DNA from: Morella rubra
Lineage: Eukaryota; Streptophyta; Magnoliopsida; Fagales; Myricaceae
Direction: 5' to 3'
Assembly (NCBI GenBank): GCA_003952965.2
Contig: CM025854.1
Coordinates: 8,208,107 to 8,272,106 of the forward strand
Length of the DNA stretch: 64,000 nt
Notes under the pieces: model-generated
Told to the model about the DNA's origin: nothing
What the model saw: only the letters and a program-made list of their open reading frames with translations
Databases searched by the model: none
Program-made: the position numbers and the translations under genes
Part shown: positions 35,105 through 47,343 of the stretch, piece by piece
Layout of the letters: the number at the start of each line of letters is the position of its first letter
How positions within the stretch are numbered: the stretch's first letter is position 1

Positions 35105-36282
35105 TGTTGGCTTAGTTTTGTGACAAGTGTGATGTAAAGAAACGTTGTCTTGGATGAGGTTGATCAAGAGAGGACGCTTAAGTTGAAAGGAATAAAGAAG
35201 TGAAGAAATCTGAAAGTCAGAGAGCCGTTAAAGTGGTTAAGTGCTGTTGGGGCTAGCTTAAGGCGAGCTTGAAGCAATCACGTTGTATTTTGGAGCTACC
35301 TTGAGGCTCAAGCCCAAACGCGGTAAAATATTAAGAGACTTACAGCTGTCATTTACCCAATTATATAAAAGGGATTTCTAAGTGGCTGGATGTACATACT
35401 TCAACGTATAGAGAAAAGAAAGATTCTAGAAACCATTCGAAGCCTTTTTGTTGAGAGATTTGTGAAGATTCGAGAAGATGATGTTCTTGAAGATTTGAAG
35501 AATCAAGATTTTTAGTGGTCTTCCTCTTGTGTTGAAAAAGACAATCAATCACTACAATAAAAACCCCACTGTGGCAATGGGTAAACAATGGAGCTCCGGT
35601 ATTTGAAGGATTGAAGTTCCAATCGTCCAGAAGCAAGTTTGCTTTGTTCAAGATTCACTGAAGTGAGAGAGAGATTCAGAGGTTCTGATTCTACCGCTTG
35701 GTGCGGGTTCGAGTGTGTCATTCGAATGGCTTCCTTCGGGGCTTGTTAGGTAGCAAAGGTTTTGTGGTAAACAAGGTGAGTGATTGTAAGTGATTCTCTC
35801 ATTTAGTGGATTGGTTAACTGGCAATGAACCCGAAGTGGTTTTTCCTATTGAAGGAGTTCCTTATAGGGTTTTCCACTACAACAACAATCTCTTGTGTTT
35901 GTGTGATTGTTTGCATTTTTTTCTCTCATATTTGCTTGTTCATTGATTAGCTTTAGACAATTTTGAATCTTGGTTGGTTGCATGTGAATCTAGGTTCAAA
36001 AATTAAAACAAAACTATTTTGCTCACAAGTGTTTGTTGTAAAGTTTAAGAGTTTTTAGAATTGTTTAATTTGATTGAATTGTTTAATTTGATTAAATTGT
36101 CTGATTTTTATCTCTATTTAGAACTTATTGATATCTTGCAAATCTGTACAGGTTCAATTAATCCATTGTGCTAAGTTTTGTATTTGGTTTTCCATATTAG
36201 GGTGCATTAGTTTTTGCTATAATTTTTTAACTTACTATTCACCCTCCTCTAGGTAAGTTAATGATCTAAACCGTATCCCACA
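35105..36282 (+). repeat. Copia-D 5' LTR
   Basis: It starts TGTTGGCTTAG and ends near CCCACA, just before a primer-binding site. TATA at about 35361-35372 (TTATATAAAAGG). Upstream of it are related strings GGCTAGCTTAAGGCGAGC (35250-35267) and GAGCTACCTTGAGGCTCAAGC (35293-35313), the likely U3 sites. About 1178 bp. Confidence 0.6.
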
Positions 36283-36284
36283 AG

Positions 36285-36295
36285 TGGTATCAAAG
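36285..36295 (+). other. Copia-D primer-binding site
   Basis: TGGTATCAAAG follows the LTR and is complementary, with one difference from the common TGGTATCAGAG, to the 3' end of initiator tRNA-Met, the usual copia primer. Confidence 0.65.
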
Positions 36296-36329
36296 TCATA
36301 CATCACTCTTTGACCCTTTTAACTCCTAA

Positions 36330-37836
36330 ATGAATAATTGTCAATCTCTCTTGGTGCCTCCATATTTTGATAGAAGTAACTATGCATATTGGAAGATTCA
36401 AATGAGAGCCTTTTTGAAGTCAATGGATGATAAAGTGTCGAATTCATGTGAGAAGGGTTGGGCAAGACCCGTGGTTTCTCTTGAGGGAGAAACTAAATGT
36501 AAAGAAATGTCTTGTTAGTCCAAGGATGAGCTTAATGATTGTAATTAAAGGCATTCATGCCATTTTCGTGGCTATATCACCCGAAGAGTTCAATAGAGTC
36601 TCCATTGTGTGATGGCTAAGGAAGCATGAGACATTCTTGAAACAACTCATGAGGGAACAAAAATTGTTAAGTTTTCTAAGCTTCAAATGTTAACTACTAA
36701 GTTTGAAGAAATTAGAATGAAAGAGGATAAAACTTTTGATGAGTTTTATGGAAAATTGAATGATATGGTGAATTCTAGTTTTTGTCTTGGAGGGTACATG
36801 AGACAAGGGTTGTAAGAAAAGTTTTGAGGTCTCTACTTGAGAGGTTTAGACCAAAAGTGACTACCAAAAAGAAAGCAAGGATATTGATCAAGTCAAAATA
36901 GAGTAGTTAGTAGGTTCTCTACAAACTTACAAACTCACTCTTCCTTTGACTAAAAGGAACAAATCCATTGATTTAAAATCAGTAAGTGAAGAGACTAAAG
37001 AATCTTCTGACAATAACACTAAGGATGATAACGATGTTGCTCTATTTGTGAAAAGGTTTCGTAAAGTTTTCAGGTCGAAGAAAGGAAGCAAATGGACAAA
37101 TCAAAAGCAACCAAATCAAAAGCAACCTGCAAAATTTTCCAGCAAGACGAAGTGGAGCAAGAAAGAAAGAAAAGAAAGAAATGAAGCTAATGAAACTAAA
37201 GGCAAGTGGACTCAAGAGACAGTGTCATAAGTGCAAGGGGTTCGGCCACATCAAAGCTGAGTGTCCTAATTACTTGAGGAAGTCCAAAGGTAAGGCAATG
37301 AACGCCTTTTTCAGTGATGATGAAACTGAGTCTATAGCCACTAGTGATAATTCATCATTAGAAGAGAAGGTAAATTTCATTGCCTTAACATATTTAGTTG
37401 ATAGCTTAAATAATTTTGACATTGAGAATGATGATGTCTTAGACTCATCACATGAGGATTCGGATGAAGATGATAATCTTCAACATCTTTATGAGCAATT
37501 GTTTGAGGAGAGTTTGAGAATTAAAAAGGAGAATAATGGAGTTCTCAAGAGAATCGAATTGTTGGAACAAGATAAAAAAGAATTGGTTAGAAAGTTAGAT
37601 GAGCATGTTAATCTTGTAAATGACTTAGAAAAGTTCAAGACATCTTTAGAATTACAAGTTAGTTCATTAAAAATAGAACTTGGACATGCTAGCTCTCAAC
37701 TACAAATTTTTTCTAGCAAGACAAATAAACTAGACAAAATGTTGAGTCTAGGCATTTCGGCTAGTTACAAGAGAGGCCTTGGATTTAATAACGCTAATGC
37801 TCATCTTTCTACTTAAACTAAAACTTCATTTGTTCC
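36330..37836 (+). pseudogene. Copia-D gag, first part
   Basis: ATG at 36330. The N-terminus reads LLVPPYFDRSNYAYWKIQMR, a SIRE-like gag start. Broken frames then lead to a Lys-rich basic stretch, the zinc knuckle CHKCKGFGHIKAECP (near 37215) and a long Glu/Lys/Leu coiled-coil part ending GLGFNNANAH (37800), typical of SIRE gag. A frameshift lies near 37205. Copia-C inserted at 37836; the gag resumes at 48542. Confidence 0.8.
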
Positions 37837-39066
37837 TATTTGCCCAAGGTTGCTCCTAGAGCTATCTAACTCGATTTTGAAATAACAAATGACAAAATAG
37901 CTTTGGAGTATTTTTAGAATACGTGGTTGTCAATCCATTATTCAAACGAGAGTACTCAATTGTATTTAATCTCTCTCAAGTTCATTAAGCCCTATATTTG
38001 ATTTAAACACCATGGCTGTGCACCTAAACTATGATATTTTTCATTGTAGGAGTTTTCGTGTTGAAGTAAAAAGATTGCAAATCATTAAAGCACTGAAAAT
38101 CTCCTCCTGCAAGATGGCGTGACACATGATACATGGTCTAGACACATTGCACTGCTGCCAGAATGCCATTTTGATGATTGATACATGTGAAGTACAATGT
38201 CGACACATGGTGAAGGAAGTGTAGACAGTCGACATATGCCATAGGCACCTGTGAGTCAGTTCCAAACTTGAAGAAGGTGTCGACACATAGGCATATATGT
38301 GTCGACACATGTTGTTGGAATGCTATTTTTAAAAAGATGACTCTATATGGATTTCAAGATGTAGTGGCACTTAGGGCACCTCTCCAACATTCCAAAAAGG
38401 CCTTGGGACCCCCAAGACTGAAACCTATAAAGACAACATTATGAAGAGAGAAAAGATATTTCTTGCATCATCAATCTTGACCTAGGCTCCAAAAGAGAGA
38501 GAGAAAAGACCTAAAGAAGAAAATTTCACTTTTCCAAGAGATCTGTTGCTGTCAGTTGCTATTCTTGCTCCCATCACTCTCAGATCTTGTCTTTTAGCCC
38601 TTTTTTGAGCTTTGTATTTGCTGATTTAGCTTTTAGAGCTATTGTTTATCATTCCTATCATTAAACCTTTGAAAACCTATAAATGTGGGATACACTTGGG
38701 CCTACCCGTGAGGATAGAAGAAATCTCATAGGATTTGAGATTTGTGTATGAGTTGAAGAGTGAGCTTGGGAAAACTCTTGTAACGGTTACTTAGCACCGG
38801 AAGCTAAGTTATGAACACTATTAGATTATAGTGGAGAAGCCCAAGGAAGGCAATAGCCTTGGGGGTGGACGTAGGCAAGTCTTGGCCGAACCACTAAAAA
38901 TCGCGGTGTTATCTCTCCTCCTTACTCTCTTACATTATTGCTATCATTTATTGTTCTTTGATTATTATCGCTTTAAGTATTTTTCAGATCTGTGTTTTTA
39001 ACTGAAAAAATCTAATATTTTGTTAAACCTAATTCACCCCTCTCTTGGTTGTTATTTAGACTCACA
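37837..39066 (+). repeat. Copia-C 5' LTR
   Basis: It starts TATTTGCCCAAGG (the TG end mutated to TA; compare TGTTAACCCAAGG in the 3' LTR) and ends GACTCACA. TGTCGACACATG-type palindromes lie at 38199-38210, 38279-38290 and 38299-38312, upstream of TATA (CCTATAAAG, 38424-38432). Confidence 0.85.
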
Positions 39067-39068
39067 AT

Positions 39069-39080
39069 TGGTATCAGAGC
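39069..39080 (+). other. Copia-C primer-binding site
   Basis: TGGTATCAGAGC two bases after the LTR, the standard copia match to initiator tRNA-Met. Confidence 0.85.
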
Positions 39081-39102
39081 TGAGGTTTAATTATCCTTAC
39101 TA

Positions 39103-41960
39103 ATGATTACTCTTGTTAGCTCTTCGTTGTCTGAAGGTCAATCCACTAAACGTTCGATCTTTTGTTCAATGGAACTTGCTACAACTATTGGAAAGCAAGG
39201 ACGAAGATTTATATTCAAGCCCTGGACTATGAGGTTTGGAGAATTATCACTCGCAATCCAAAATTCCTAAAGATCAAGATAGATTGCTTAAAAAGGAAAA
39301 AGATTGAGATGATGCTGATCTCATACTTAAATCTTTAAATTTAAAAGTTGTGAATGTTTTATATTGTGATCTTGATTCTAATGAATTTAACCATGTTTTT
39401 GGTTGTGAAACTTCTAAGGAAATATAAGAAAAATTGTTAGTTACTCATGAAGGTACAAATCAGGTTAAGAAAAAAAAATTAGCATACTTGTGCATAGTTA
39501 TGAATTGTTTAAGATTAAATCTGATGAATCTACTCTGCCATGTTTACTTGCTTTACTGATATTATAAATGAATTGAAATCTCTTGGTAAAGTTTATACTA
39601 ACGTGGAAATGGTGAGAAAAATTCTCAGTGTCTTCTTAAAGCTTGGGAACCTAAAGTTATAGCTATCCAGGAGGCCAAAGATTTAACTAAACTGTCTCTG
39701 GATGAGCTTATGAGATCTCTCATGACCCACGAGATGAACCAAGTAAAAGAAGATGAAATTGAAGGAAAAGGCAAAAGAGGAATAGCCTACAAAGCATCAA
39801 ACTCCTGTAGTGAAGAATCACCAGAGAGATGACCTTGATTAAAAAGAAGTTCAATAAATTCTTTCGAAAGAAACAAAGAGACAAGAGATACCCAAAGAAG
39901 AACAACTTCAAGGGAAATAGCAGCAAAAAGAATGAGACCATTTGCTTTGGTTGTAAAAAGCTCGGTCACATCAAATTTGAATGCCCCAACATAGAACCAT
40001 ACAAGAAGTCAAGAGACTTCAAGGATAAGAAGAAAGCCTTCTTAGTTGCATGGGGAGAATCTGATGAGTGTGAATGCAAAAGTGAAGAAGAGGAAGTTGC
40101 AAACCTTTGCTTGATGGCTAAGGAAAGCTAGGATGAGCTATAATCTTCACTTACTCAATGCTTTTCTTTTGATGAATTAGAAGTAGCTTTTGATGAACAA
40201 TACCTTGAACTGAGAAGAATTTTTTCAAAATATAGTTCTCTTAAAAATAATTTTGAAAGCATTGCAAAAGAGAATGATACTTTCAAGAGTCAAGTCATAT
40301 CTCTTAGAGATAATCTTGCAAGGACCACATAAGTAAATGAAAAACCTTTGCAAAGTGAGTCAAGTATTTTGATTGCTGAAAATGACACTTTGGAAGTGAA
40401 AGTTGTCTCTCTTACAAATGACCTTGCAAAGTTTACTTAAGGAAAGAAAAACCTTGACATTCTTCTTGTGTCTCAAAGTGTTGTTTTAACAAAAGTGGCA
40501 TTGGATATGATTCTTTCAATGATAAAAATCTTATTCTTGATTACTCACAAATCATCTACTATCTCTTGTTAGCTCTTCGTTGTCTGAAGGTCAATCCACT
40601 AAACGTGCTTTTGTTCAATGTTGCTACAACTGCATTGCCCTGATTATGATTTGGAGAATTATCACTCGCAATCCAATAATTCCTAAAGATCAAGATAGAT
40701 TGCTTAAAAAGGAAAAAGATCTGATCTCATACTTAAATCTTTAAATTTAAAAGTTGTGAATGTTTTATATTGTGATCTTGATTCTAATGAATTTAACCAT
40801 GTTTTTGGTTGTGAAACTTCTAAGGAAATATGAGAAAAATTGTTAGTTACTCATGAAGTACAAATTTACATACTTGTGCATAGCTGATGAATCTATCTCT
40901 GGTTTACTTGCTTTATTGATATTATAAATGAATTGAAATCTCTTGGTAAAGTTTATACTATAAAATGGTGAGAAAAATTCTCAGGCTTGGGAACCTAAAG
41001 TTATAGCTATCCAGGAAGCCAAAGATTTAACAAATGTCTCTGGATGAGCTTATGGGATCTCTCATGACCCACGAGATGAACCAAGTTTTGAAGGAAAAGG
41101 CAAAAGAGGAATTCCTACAAAGCATCAAACTCCTGTAGTGAAGAATCACCAGAGAGATGACCTTGATTAAAAAGAAGTTCAATAAATTCTTTCGAAAGAA
41201 ACAAAGAGACAAGAGATACCCAAAGAAGAACAACTTCAAGGATAGCAGCAAAAAGAATGAGACCATTTGCTTTGGATGTAAAAAGCCGGTCATATAAATT
41301 TGAATGCCCCAACATAAACCACAAGAAGTCAAGAGACTTCAAGGATAAGAAGAAAGCCTTCTTAGCTGCATGGGGAGAATTGATGAGAGTGAAAGAAAAG
41401 TGAAGAAGAGGAAGTTGCAAACCTTTGTTTGATGGCAAAAAGCTAGGATGAGGTACAATCTTCATTACTCAATGCTTTTCTTTTGATGAATTACAAGTGC
41501 TTTTGATGAACAATACCTTGAACTTTTTTTCAAAATATAGTTCTCTTAAAAAGAATTTTGAAAGTTGCAAAAGAGAATGATACTTTGAAAAGTCAAGTCA
41601 TTCTCTTAGAGATGATCTTGCAAGGACCACAAAGAAAATGAAAAACCTTTGCAAAGTTCAAGTATTTTGATTGTGAAAATGAACTTTAAAATGAAAGTTG
41701 ACTCTCTTACAAATGATCTTGCAAGGTTTACTCAAGGAAAGAAAAACCTTGACATTCTTCTTGGTTCTCAAAGGTGTTGTTTCAACAAAAGTGGCATTGG
41801 ATATGATTCTTTCAATGATAAAAATCTTATTCTTATATGGTGCAAAATCTGGACATATTTCACAGTCCAACTAGAAAGAAATCTTTTGGTGGTATTAAAT
41901 TGTTTGGATTCCTAAGAACAGGGTGAAAGAAATCGTTTCTAACACTAAAGGAGCCAAAAT
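39103..41960 (+). pseudogene. Copia-C gag, present twice in tandem
   Basis: The first pass (39103-40539) has the gag start MITLVSSSLSEGQSTK and the zinc knuckle CFGCKKLGHIKFECP (near 39945), followed by a Glu/Asp/Lys coiled-coil-like tail. At 40563 the same sequence starts again (CTCTTGTTAGCTCTTCG) and runs to about 41834 with many small deletions, about 160 bp shorter overall. Both passes have frameshifts. Because the second copy is gapped rather than merely substituted, a merge artefact is likely. Confidence 0.75.
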
Positions 41961-42007
41961 GATTTGGGTACCAAAATTCAAGAAGTGATTCTTTTTTGTA
42001 GGAGTGC

Positions 42008-44650
42008 TTGAAGACAATCGAAGTCAAGGAACATTGGGTTCTTGATAGCGGATGCTCCAAGCACATGACTGGGGATAAGAGTTGGTTTAAATCTCTTAGC
42101 CCAAAAGAAAAGCGATCGGTTAGTTTCGGTGATAATAGTAAAGGAAGAATACTTGGTATTGGAAATGTCGGTATGACTCATAATCCTACTATTGAACATG
42201 TTCTATTTGTTGATGGTTTGAAGCATAATTTGTTGAGCATCAGTCAATTATGTGATAAGGGAAACTGAGTCATATTTGAATCATCAATATGCATTGTTGA
42301 AAACATTGAAACAAGAAAGTCTTGTTTGTCGGACATCGATAAGAAAATATGTATGTTGTTCACTTAGAGAATATCTCTTCTGAAAATGTAAAATGTCTTT
42401 TCTCTCTAAGTGACAAGGATAGTTGGTGTGGCATAGAAGACTTGCTCATGCAAGCATGGACCTTATTTCAAAATTAGCCAAAAAGGACCTTGTTTCGGGT
42501 TTGCCTAACCTTATTTTGAAAAGATAAGATTTGTGCAGCATGTCAAAAAGGCAAACAAACTAGAACATCTTTTAAACCAAAAAACATTGTGTCCACTTCT
42601 AGGCATTTCAACTTCTACACATGGACTTGTTTGGTCCAACCTGAACGTCAAGCTTGGGTGGCAAACGATATGGCTTTGTTGTGGTTGATGATTACAGTAA
42701 ATTTACATGGGTTCTATTTCCTAGCTCATAAGGATGAGGCCTTTGATGCATTTGAAAAACTGAGTAAGAGATTCAAAATGAAAAAGTTTTACTATTTCTA
42801 GCATAAGGAGTGACATAGAAAAGAATTTGAAAATTCCTCCTTTGCAAAATTTTGTGGTGATTTTGGTATAAACCATAACTTCTCGGCTTTTAGGACTCCT
42901 CAACAAAACAATGTCGTTGAGAGAAAAAAATAGGACTCTTGAAGAAATGTGAGGACCATGCTTGTGAAAATAACTTGTAAGATTATTTTTGGGCTGAAGC
43001 TATTAATACTAGTTGCTATGTTATGAACCGATGTATGATAAGGTCAATTCTCAAGAAAACTCCATATGAGCTATGGAAAAATAGAAAACCCAACATTGGT
43101 TATTTTCATGTGTTCAGTTATAAATGTTTGCTTCTCAACAACAACAAAGACAACTTGGGTAAGTTTGATGCGAAAGCTGATGAAAGTATATTTCTTAATT
43201 ATTATATTTCCAGTAAAGCTTATCGTGTATTTAATAAGAGAACATTGGCTGTTGAGGAATCTATTCATGTAGTACTTGATGAATCTGGGGTTGTGGTAAG
43301 GAACAAGGCAAGGTTAGTAGCCCAAGGTATAATCAAGAAGAGAAAATTGATTTTGATAAGACCTTCTGTTGCTAGATTAGAATCTATTCACATGTTGCTT
43401 GCCTTTGCATGTTTTAAAGATTTTAAATTATTTCAAATGGATGTGAAATGTGCATTTCTTAATGGTTATCTTTCTGAGGAAGTGTATGTAGAACAACCTC
43501 CTGAATTTGAAGATGAAAAGCTACCACACCATATGTTTAAGTTCACAAAAGCACTATATGGCTTGAAGCAAGCACGAGCATGGTATAAACATTTAAGTTC
43601 CTTCCTTATTGAAAATGGATTTTCACAAGGTATGATCGATACCACTCTCTTTACTAAGGAAAAGGAAAATGAATTACTTATCGTTCAAATATATATTGAT
43701 GATATAATTTTTGGTTATACTAACGAGTCTCTTTGTGAAGAATTTTTCAAAATCATGGGGGAGTTAAATTACTTTCTCGGACTACAATTAAACAAAATCA
43801 TGAGGGCATCTTCATAAGCCAAGCAAAATACACAAGAGACCTACTCAAAAGATTTGGAATGGACAACTCAAAACCGATGGGTACACCAATGAGTCCATCA
43901 ACCAAAATGGAAAGGATGAAAAAGGTAAGACGTTGACCAAATGAAGTATTAAGGTATGATTGGAGCTTTTGTTTACCTTATTGCAAGTAGACTTGATATC
44001 ACGTTTAGTGTATGCATGTGTGCGAGATTTTAGTCTTGCCCTAAGGAGTCTCATCTCCTTGTGGTTAAGAAGATATTTCGTTATCTTGTTGCACACAACA
44101 TCTTGGTCTATTTTATCCAAAGAGTGTGGGATATCATTGAGAAATTGGAATCCATGTTATCAAAAGCGACGCCCGTCTCAGCTGGAGAGGCCTAGGTGTT
44201 GATTTCAATTGCAAGGATACTCGGATGCTAATTATGCTGATTGTAAAATTGATAGAAAAAACACTAGTGGTGTGTCTCAATTTCTTGGCCCATCTCTAGT
44301 GTCATGGTTTTGTAAGAAACAAAATTCTGTAGCTTTATCAACCATGGAGGCCGAGTATATTGTTATTGGTAACTGTTGTACATAAATATTGTGGATGAAA
44401 CAACACTGAAGATTTTAATCTTCATTTTTCCCTCATCCCAATTAAGTGTGATAACATGAGTGCCATAAACCTTTCTAAAAACCTTATTCAACACTCTAGG
44501 ACTAAGCATATCGAGATCAAGCATCATTTTCTTCGTGATCATGCTCAAAAGGGTGACATTATACTTGAGTTTGTAAGCACAGATCTTCAACGCGTTGATA
44601 TATTCATGAAACCTCTAAATGAAGGATCGTTTCTGCTTCATTCGTCAAGA
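42008..44650 (+). pseudogene. Copia-C pol, internally deleted
   Basis: Protease WVLDSGCSKHMTGD (near 42050, intact catalytic DSG). The integrase is decayed but traceable (ACQKGKQTRTSFK; FRTPQQNNVVERKK with the catalytic Glu). At 43023-43817 a 264-codon ORF runs from the integrase C-terminus (PYELWKNRKPNIGYF) directly into the middle of RT ([13 protein letters not shown]). The usual linker and RT start are deleted. RT has QMDVKCAFLNG and YIDD; RNase H has SDANYADC and STMEAEYI, and ends near 44650. It is not functional. Confidence 0.85.
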
Positions 44651-44844
44651 GATCAATATGCGTTTCCCCTCCGAATGATTATTATTTATATAAATTGCTT
44701 ATTGTATCATTCGTGTGTTGGTTGGATAATTTTTGAGGTGATAATATGTTTTTCATTCTTAATTTGATTACATCATACATTTTCTATATGAAAACATGTT
44801 GTTTTACACATTTGCATGTTATGTGTCAGTACTTGAGTTCACAA

Positions 44845-45022
44845 GTGTCGACATTTCTGGACTTACTTGACTATTTTTCTCTCTAGAATATGTATGTGTC
44901 GACACTATTCAACCATGCGTCGACACACCGGTTGTTCCTGGAGAAGTTGTTAAATAAGTGTTGACACATGTTTTTATATGTGTCGACACATAGTCCTGTT
45001 CATATGTAATGTGTCGATACAT
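44845..45022 (+). promoter_or_regulatory. Palindrome array upstream of the copia-C accessory ORF
   Basis: Six copies of (T)GTGTCGACACA-type sites, some with one mismatch, lie at about 44845, 44895, 44927, 44959, 44979 and 45010, between the end of pol and the accessory ORF ATG at 45316. The same motif stands upstream of TATA in the LTRs of this element (38199-38312 and 47624-47775). CCCTAAAACC-rich leader DNA follows. By position it may be an internal promoter. A clear TATA box is not seen here. Confidence 0.45.
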
Positions 45023-45315
45023 GTTTTGAATGGACAATTTTTTTAAAATGTCGATTCACTTGCTCTCACTAATTTCTATCATGTCTAATGAGTAGACACC
45101 TCATATACTTATCGTCCTAAACCCTAAAACTCATTTATCTCTATTTTCCAAAACCTCCCGTGCCCTAAACCTCTCAAGCTGTGCCTCCTTTTGTCGTTGA
45201 CGCCCCTTTCCCCGACTGAAACTGCCCTAACTCTCATCGAATCCCTTCTCCTCCACCACATACCTACATTTCCTCTCCCTCTCCTCCACATGAAACCCTA
45301 ACCCTCTCATTTGAG

Positions 45316-46750
45316 ATGTCCAATGGCAGACGCAAATGGGTATTCGAACATGGTGAATCTTCTAGGTCGAGGAAAAGAGTCCGAATGAATGGCGGCTCCT
45401 CAGCACCCTCTGAGATTCCAATCTTTCGAATGAGATCCATCAACAGCGATTTAATCGAGATTTTCATCACCGCAAGGTAATCTTTGGACGTTGGGTACTG
45501 TTGCAGTGGTTTATAGAGAATGAGTTTGATTTTCAGGAGTTATTTGATGCTTAGGGCTGGTCTTATTTTATTAGTTTGAAGTGTGATTCTTTTTCGTACT
45601 TGGTAAAGTAATTATTTGCTAATTTCGCCTTTTTAGTCTCTGAGGAAGCCTCGAGTCTGGTTAAAGGAAAAGAATTGAATTTGTCTGTTTCAGCTTTGAA
45701 TGTTGTAGCCCTTTCCTCCAATTCTGAGGTGAAATTCTTTGAGTTTTATACTTGGGCTAGATTATCTGAGGTAGAGCCCATTTAGATACTACGGTTGTTT
45801 TGGACGACCCTAGTTTGACTGAGGTTGAGAAGCCAGATACCATTGATTTGAAAGTGCATAGGTGATTATTGCATCACATGGTTTGTAACATCATACTTCC
45901 TAGGGCAAAAAAATTTGAGTATGTTACGTTTTTGGATCTATTTGTCATGTATTGTCTAATTACGAGGTGCCAAATGAATCTTCGCCACCTTTTATTGAAT
46001 CACATGAAAGCTGCTTTAGAGAAGAGAAGGCAAGGATTGTCTTATGGGATGATGTTTACACAGCTTCTCCAGTTGTTTGAGGTTGAGACGAATGGGGAAG
46101 ACAAAGAGAAACCTAAAGCCTCCAAGGAATATAATCAGAAGACTCTAAGGCTTATGGATTTTGTTTAGAATGATGATGATGAGTGGGTGAAGAAGGGAGT
46201 GGCTACTCGTTCTCAGGAATTTCAGGAAGAAGAGGAAGCTGAAAAGGAAGCAGAAGAAGAGGATCCAAGGGAAGTGAAACCAGTGGCAGAGGATGGTTCA
46301 GATGGTGGTACTCCAGTTGCAGCCTCTCCATGTACTCCATACACACTAGCTGCAGGATGTTCAACTACTTCTAGTTCACATGAGACTCGGTTTGCCCTCC
46401 TGGAAACCTCGATTATAGATCTGAAGGATTAGATGCATTCCCGACATATAAATATGTGGATAGATTTTGAGAAGATCAAATCCCTTCTGCATTCTCATAC
46501 TCAAGATTTGGAGATTATTCAGCGTGAAGCTTGCCCCACTGGCCAACACTACAACAACAATATGAGCGTCTTCAGGATAGTGAAGATGATCGAGCTGATG
46601 AAGACTCAGGATGAGATGACTTCTCTTGTTTCGAGGACAACTTCATATATCACTCAGACATGCAACATCTTCATCGACAAGGACAAAGATCTTAGGCCTA
46701 GCGTTGAGAATTGGATCAGTTCATCGCTCTTGGATAGCGTTCCTGCGTAG
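45316..46750 (+). pseudogene. Copia-C accessory ORF (same family as in copia-A)
   Basis: ATG 45316 opens MSNGRRKWVFEHGESSRSRK, a basic Ser-rich N-terminus. In shifted frames follow EASSLVKGKELNLSVSALNV (compare MVEGRE...ILNEIILGDIL in copia-A), then VCNIILPRAKKFEYVTFLDL, LLNHMKAALEKRRQGLSYGM (compare MLKHMEAICETKKNLPYG), an acidic Glu-rich linker (46205-46290) and a helical tail ending at TAG 46748-46750. The order central domain, acidic linker, coiled-coil-like tail is the same as in copia-A. Several frameshifts and stops are present. Confidence 0.6.
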
Positions 46751-47343
46751 ATATCACATTGACCCTAGTCCGTGCCTTGCGGAGTGACTCACCATACCCT
46801 GCCCTTACCCTTCCCTCTCTTTTTGATGATGCCAAAGGGGGAGAAGGATATGGATCTTTTTTGTTGTACTCTTTTGTCATGTAAAGAAAACATTCCATTC
46901 CAACATATATCTTTGTACTTGTTTGACTTGTTTGCTATATGAGTACATTTCAGTTTATGGATATGATTGTGTGTATGTTCTTTCTATTCTTACTTAACTC
47001 TGAATGCAAATTGCTTATTCTTTGATATTAAATTGTCTCCAATTTGCAAAGCTTCGACATTGACAATAAGGTAGTACTCCTAAACTCTAAACTCCTGATT
47101 ACTGAAGAATATTGAAGTGTTTGTGATCTGTGTTTACATTGTGGAGTTTGAAAAGTTTGGAGGATGATATAGAAGTGTTTCTAACAGGTTTAAATTTTTG
47201 GAAACCTCATAATACAAAGGAAACTCTTGCAAAATTTTCTAAAAATCCAAAGCTCTTTGCATCAAATAATTTTGAAAAACCTCCGCTTATTCTCAGGGGG
47301 AGCTTTTTTTTTTCCTTGCAAAGATCTTTAAAAAGGGGGAGAT
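46751..47343 (+). other. Copia-C 3' noncoding part and polypurine tract
   Basis: TTTGATGATGCCAAAGGGGGAGAAGG (46821-46846), then AT-rich DNA and AAAAGGGGGAGAT (47331-47343), which directly precedes the 3' LTR start TGTTAACCC. Confidence 0.7.

Noticed and set aside
39720..41465. Minus ORFs rich in Leu/Phe that look like membrane proteins
   Set aside because: They are antisense shadows of the Lys/Glu-rich gag of copia-C, repeated in both copies.
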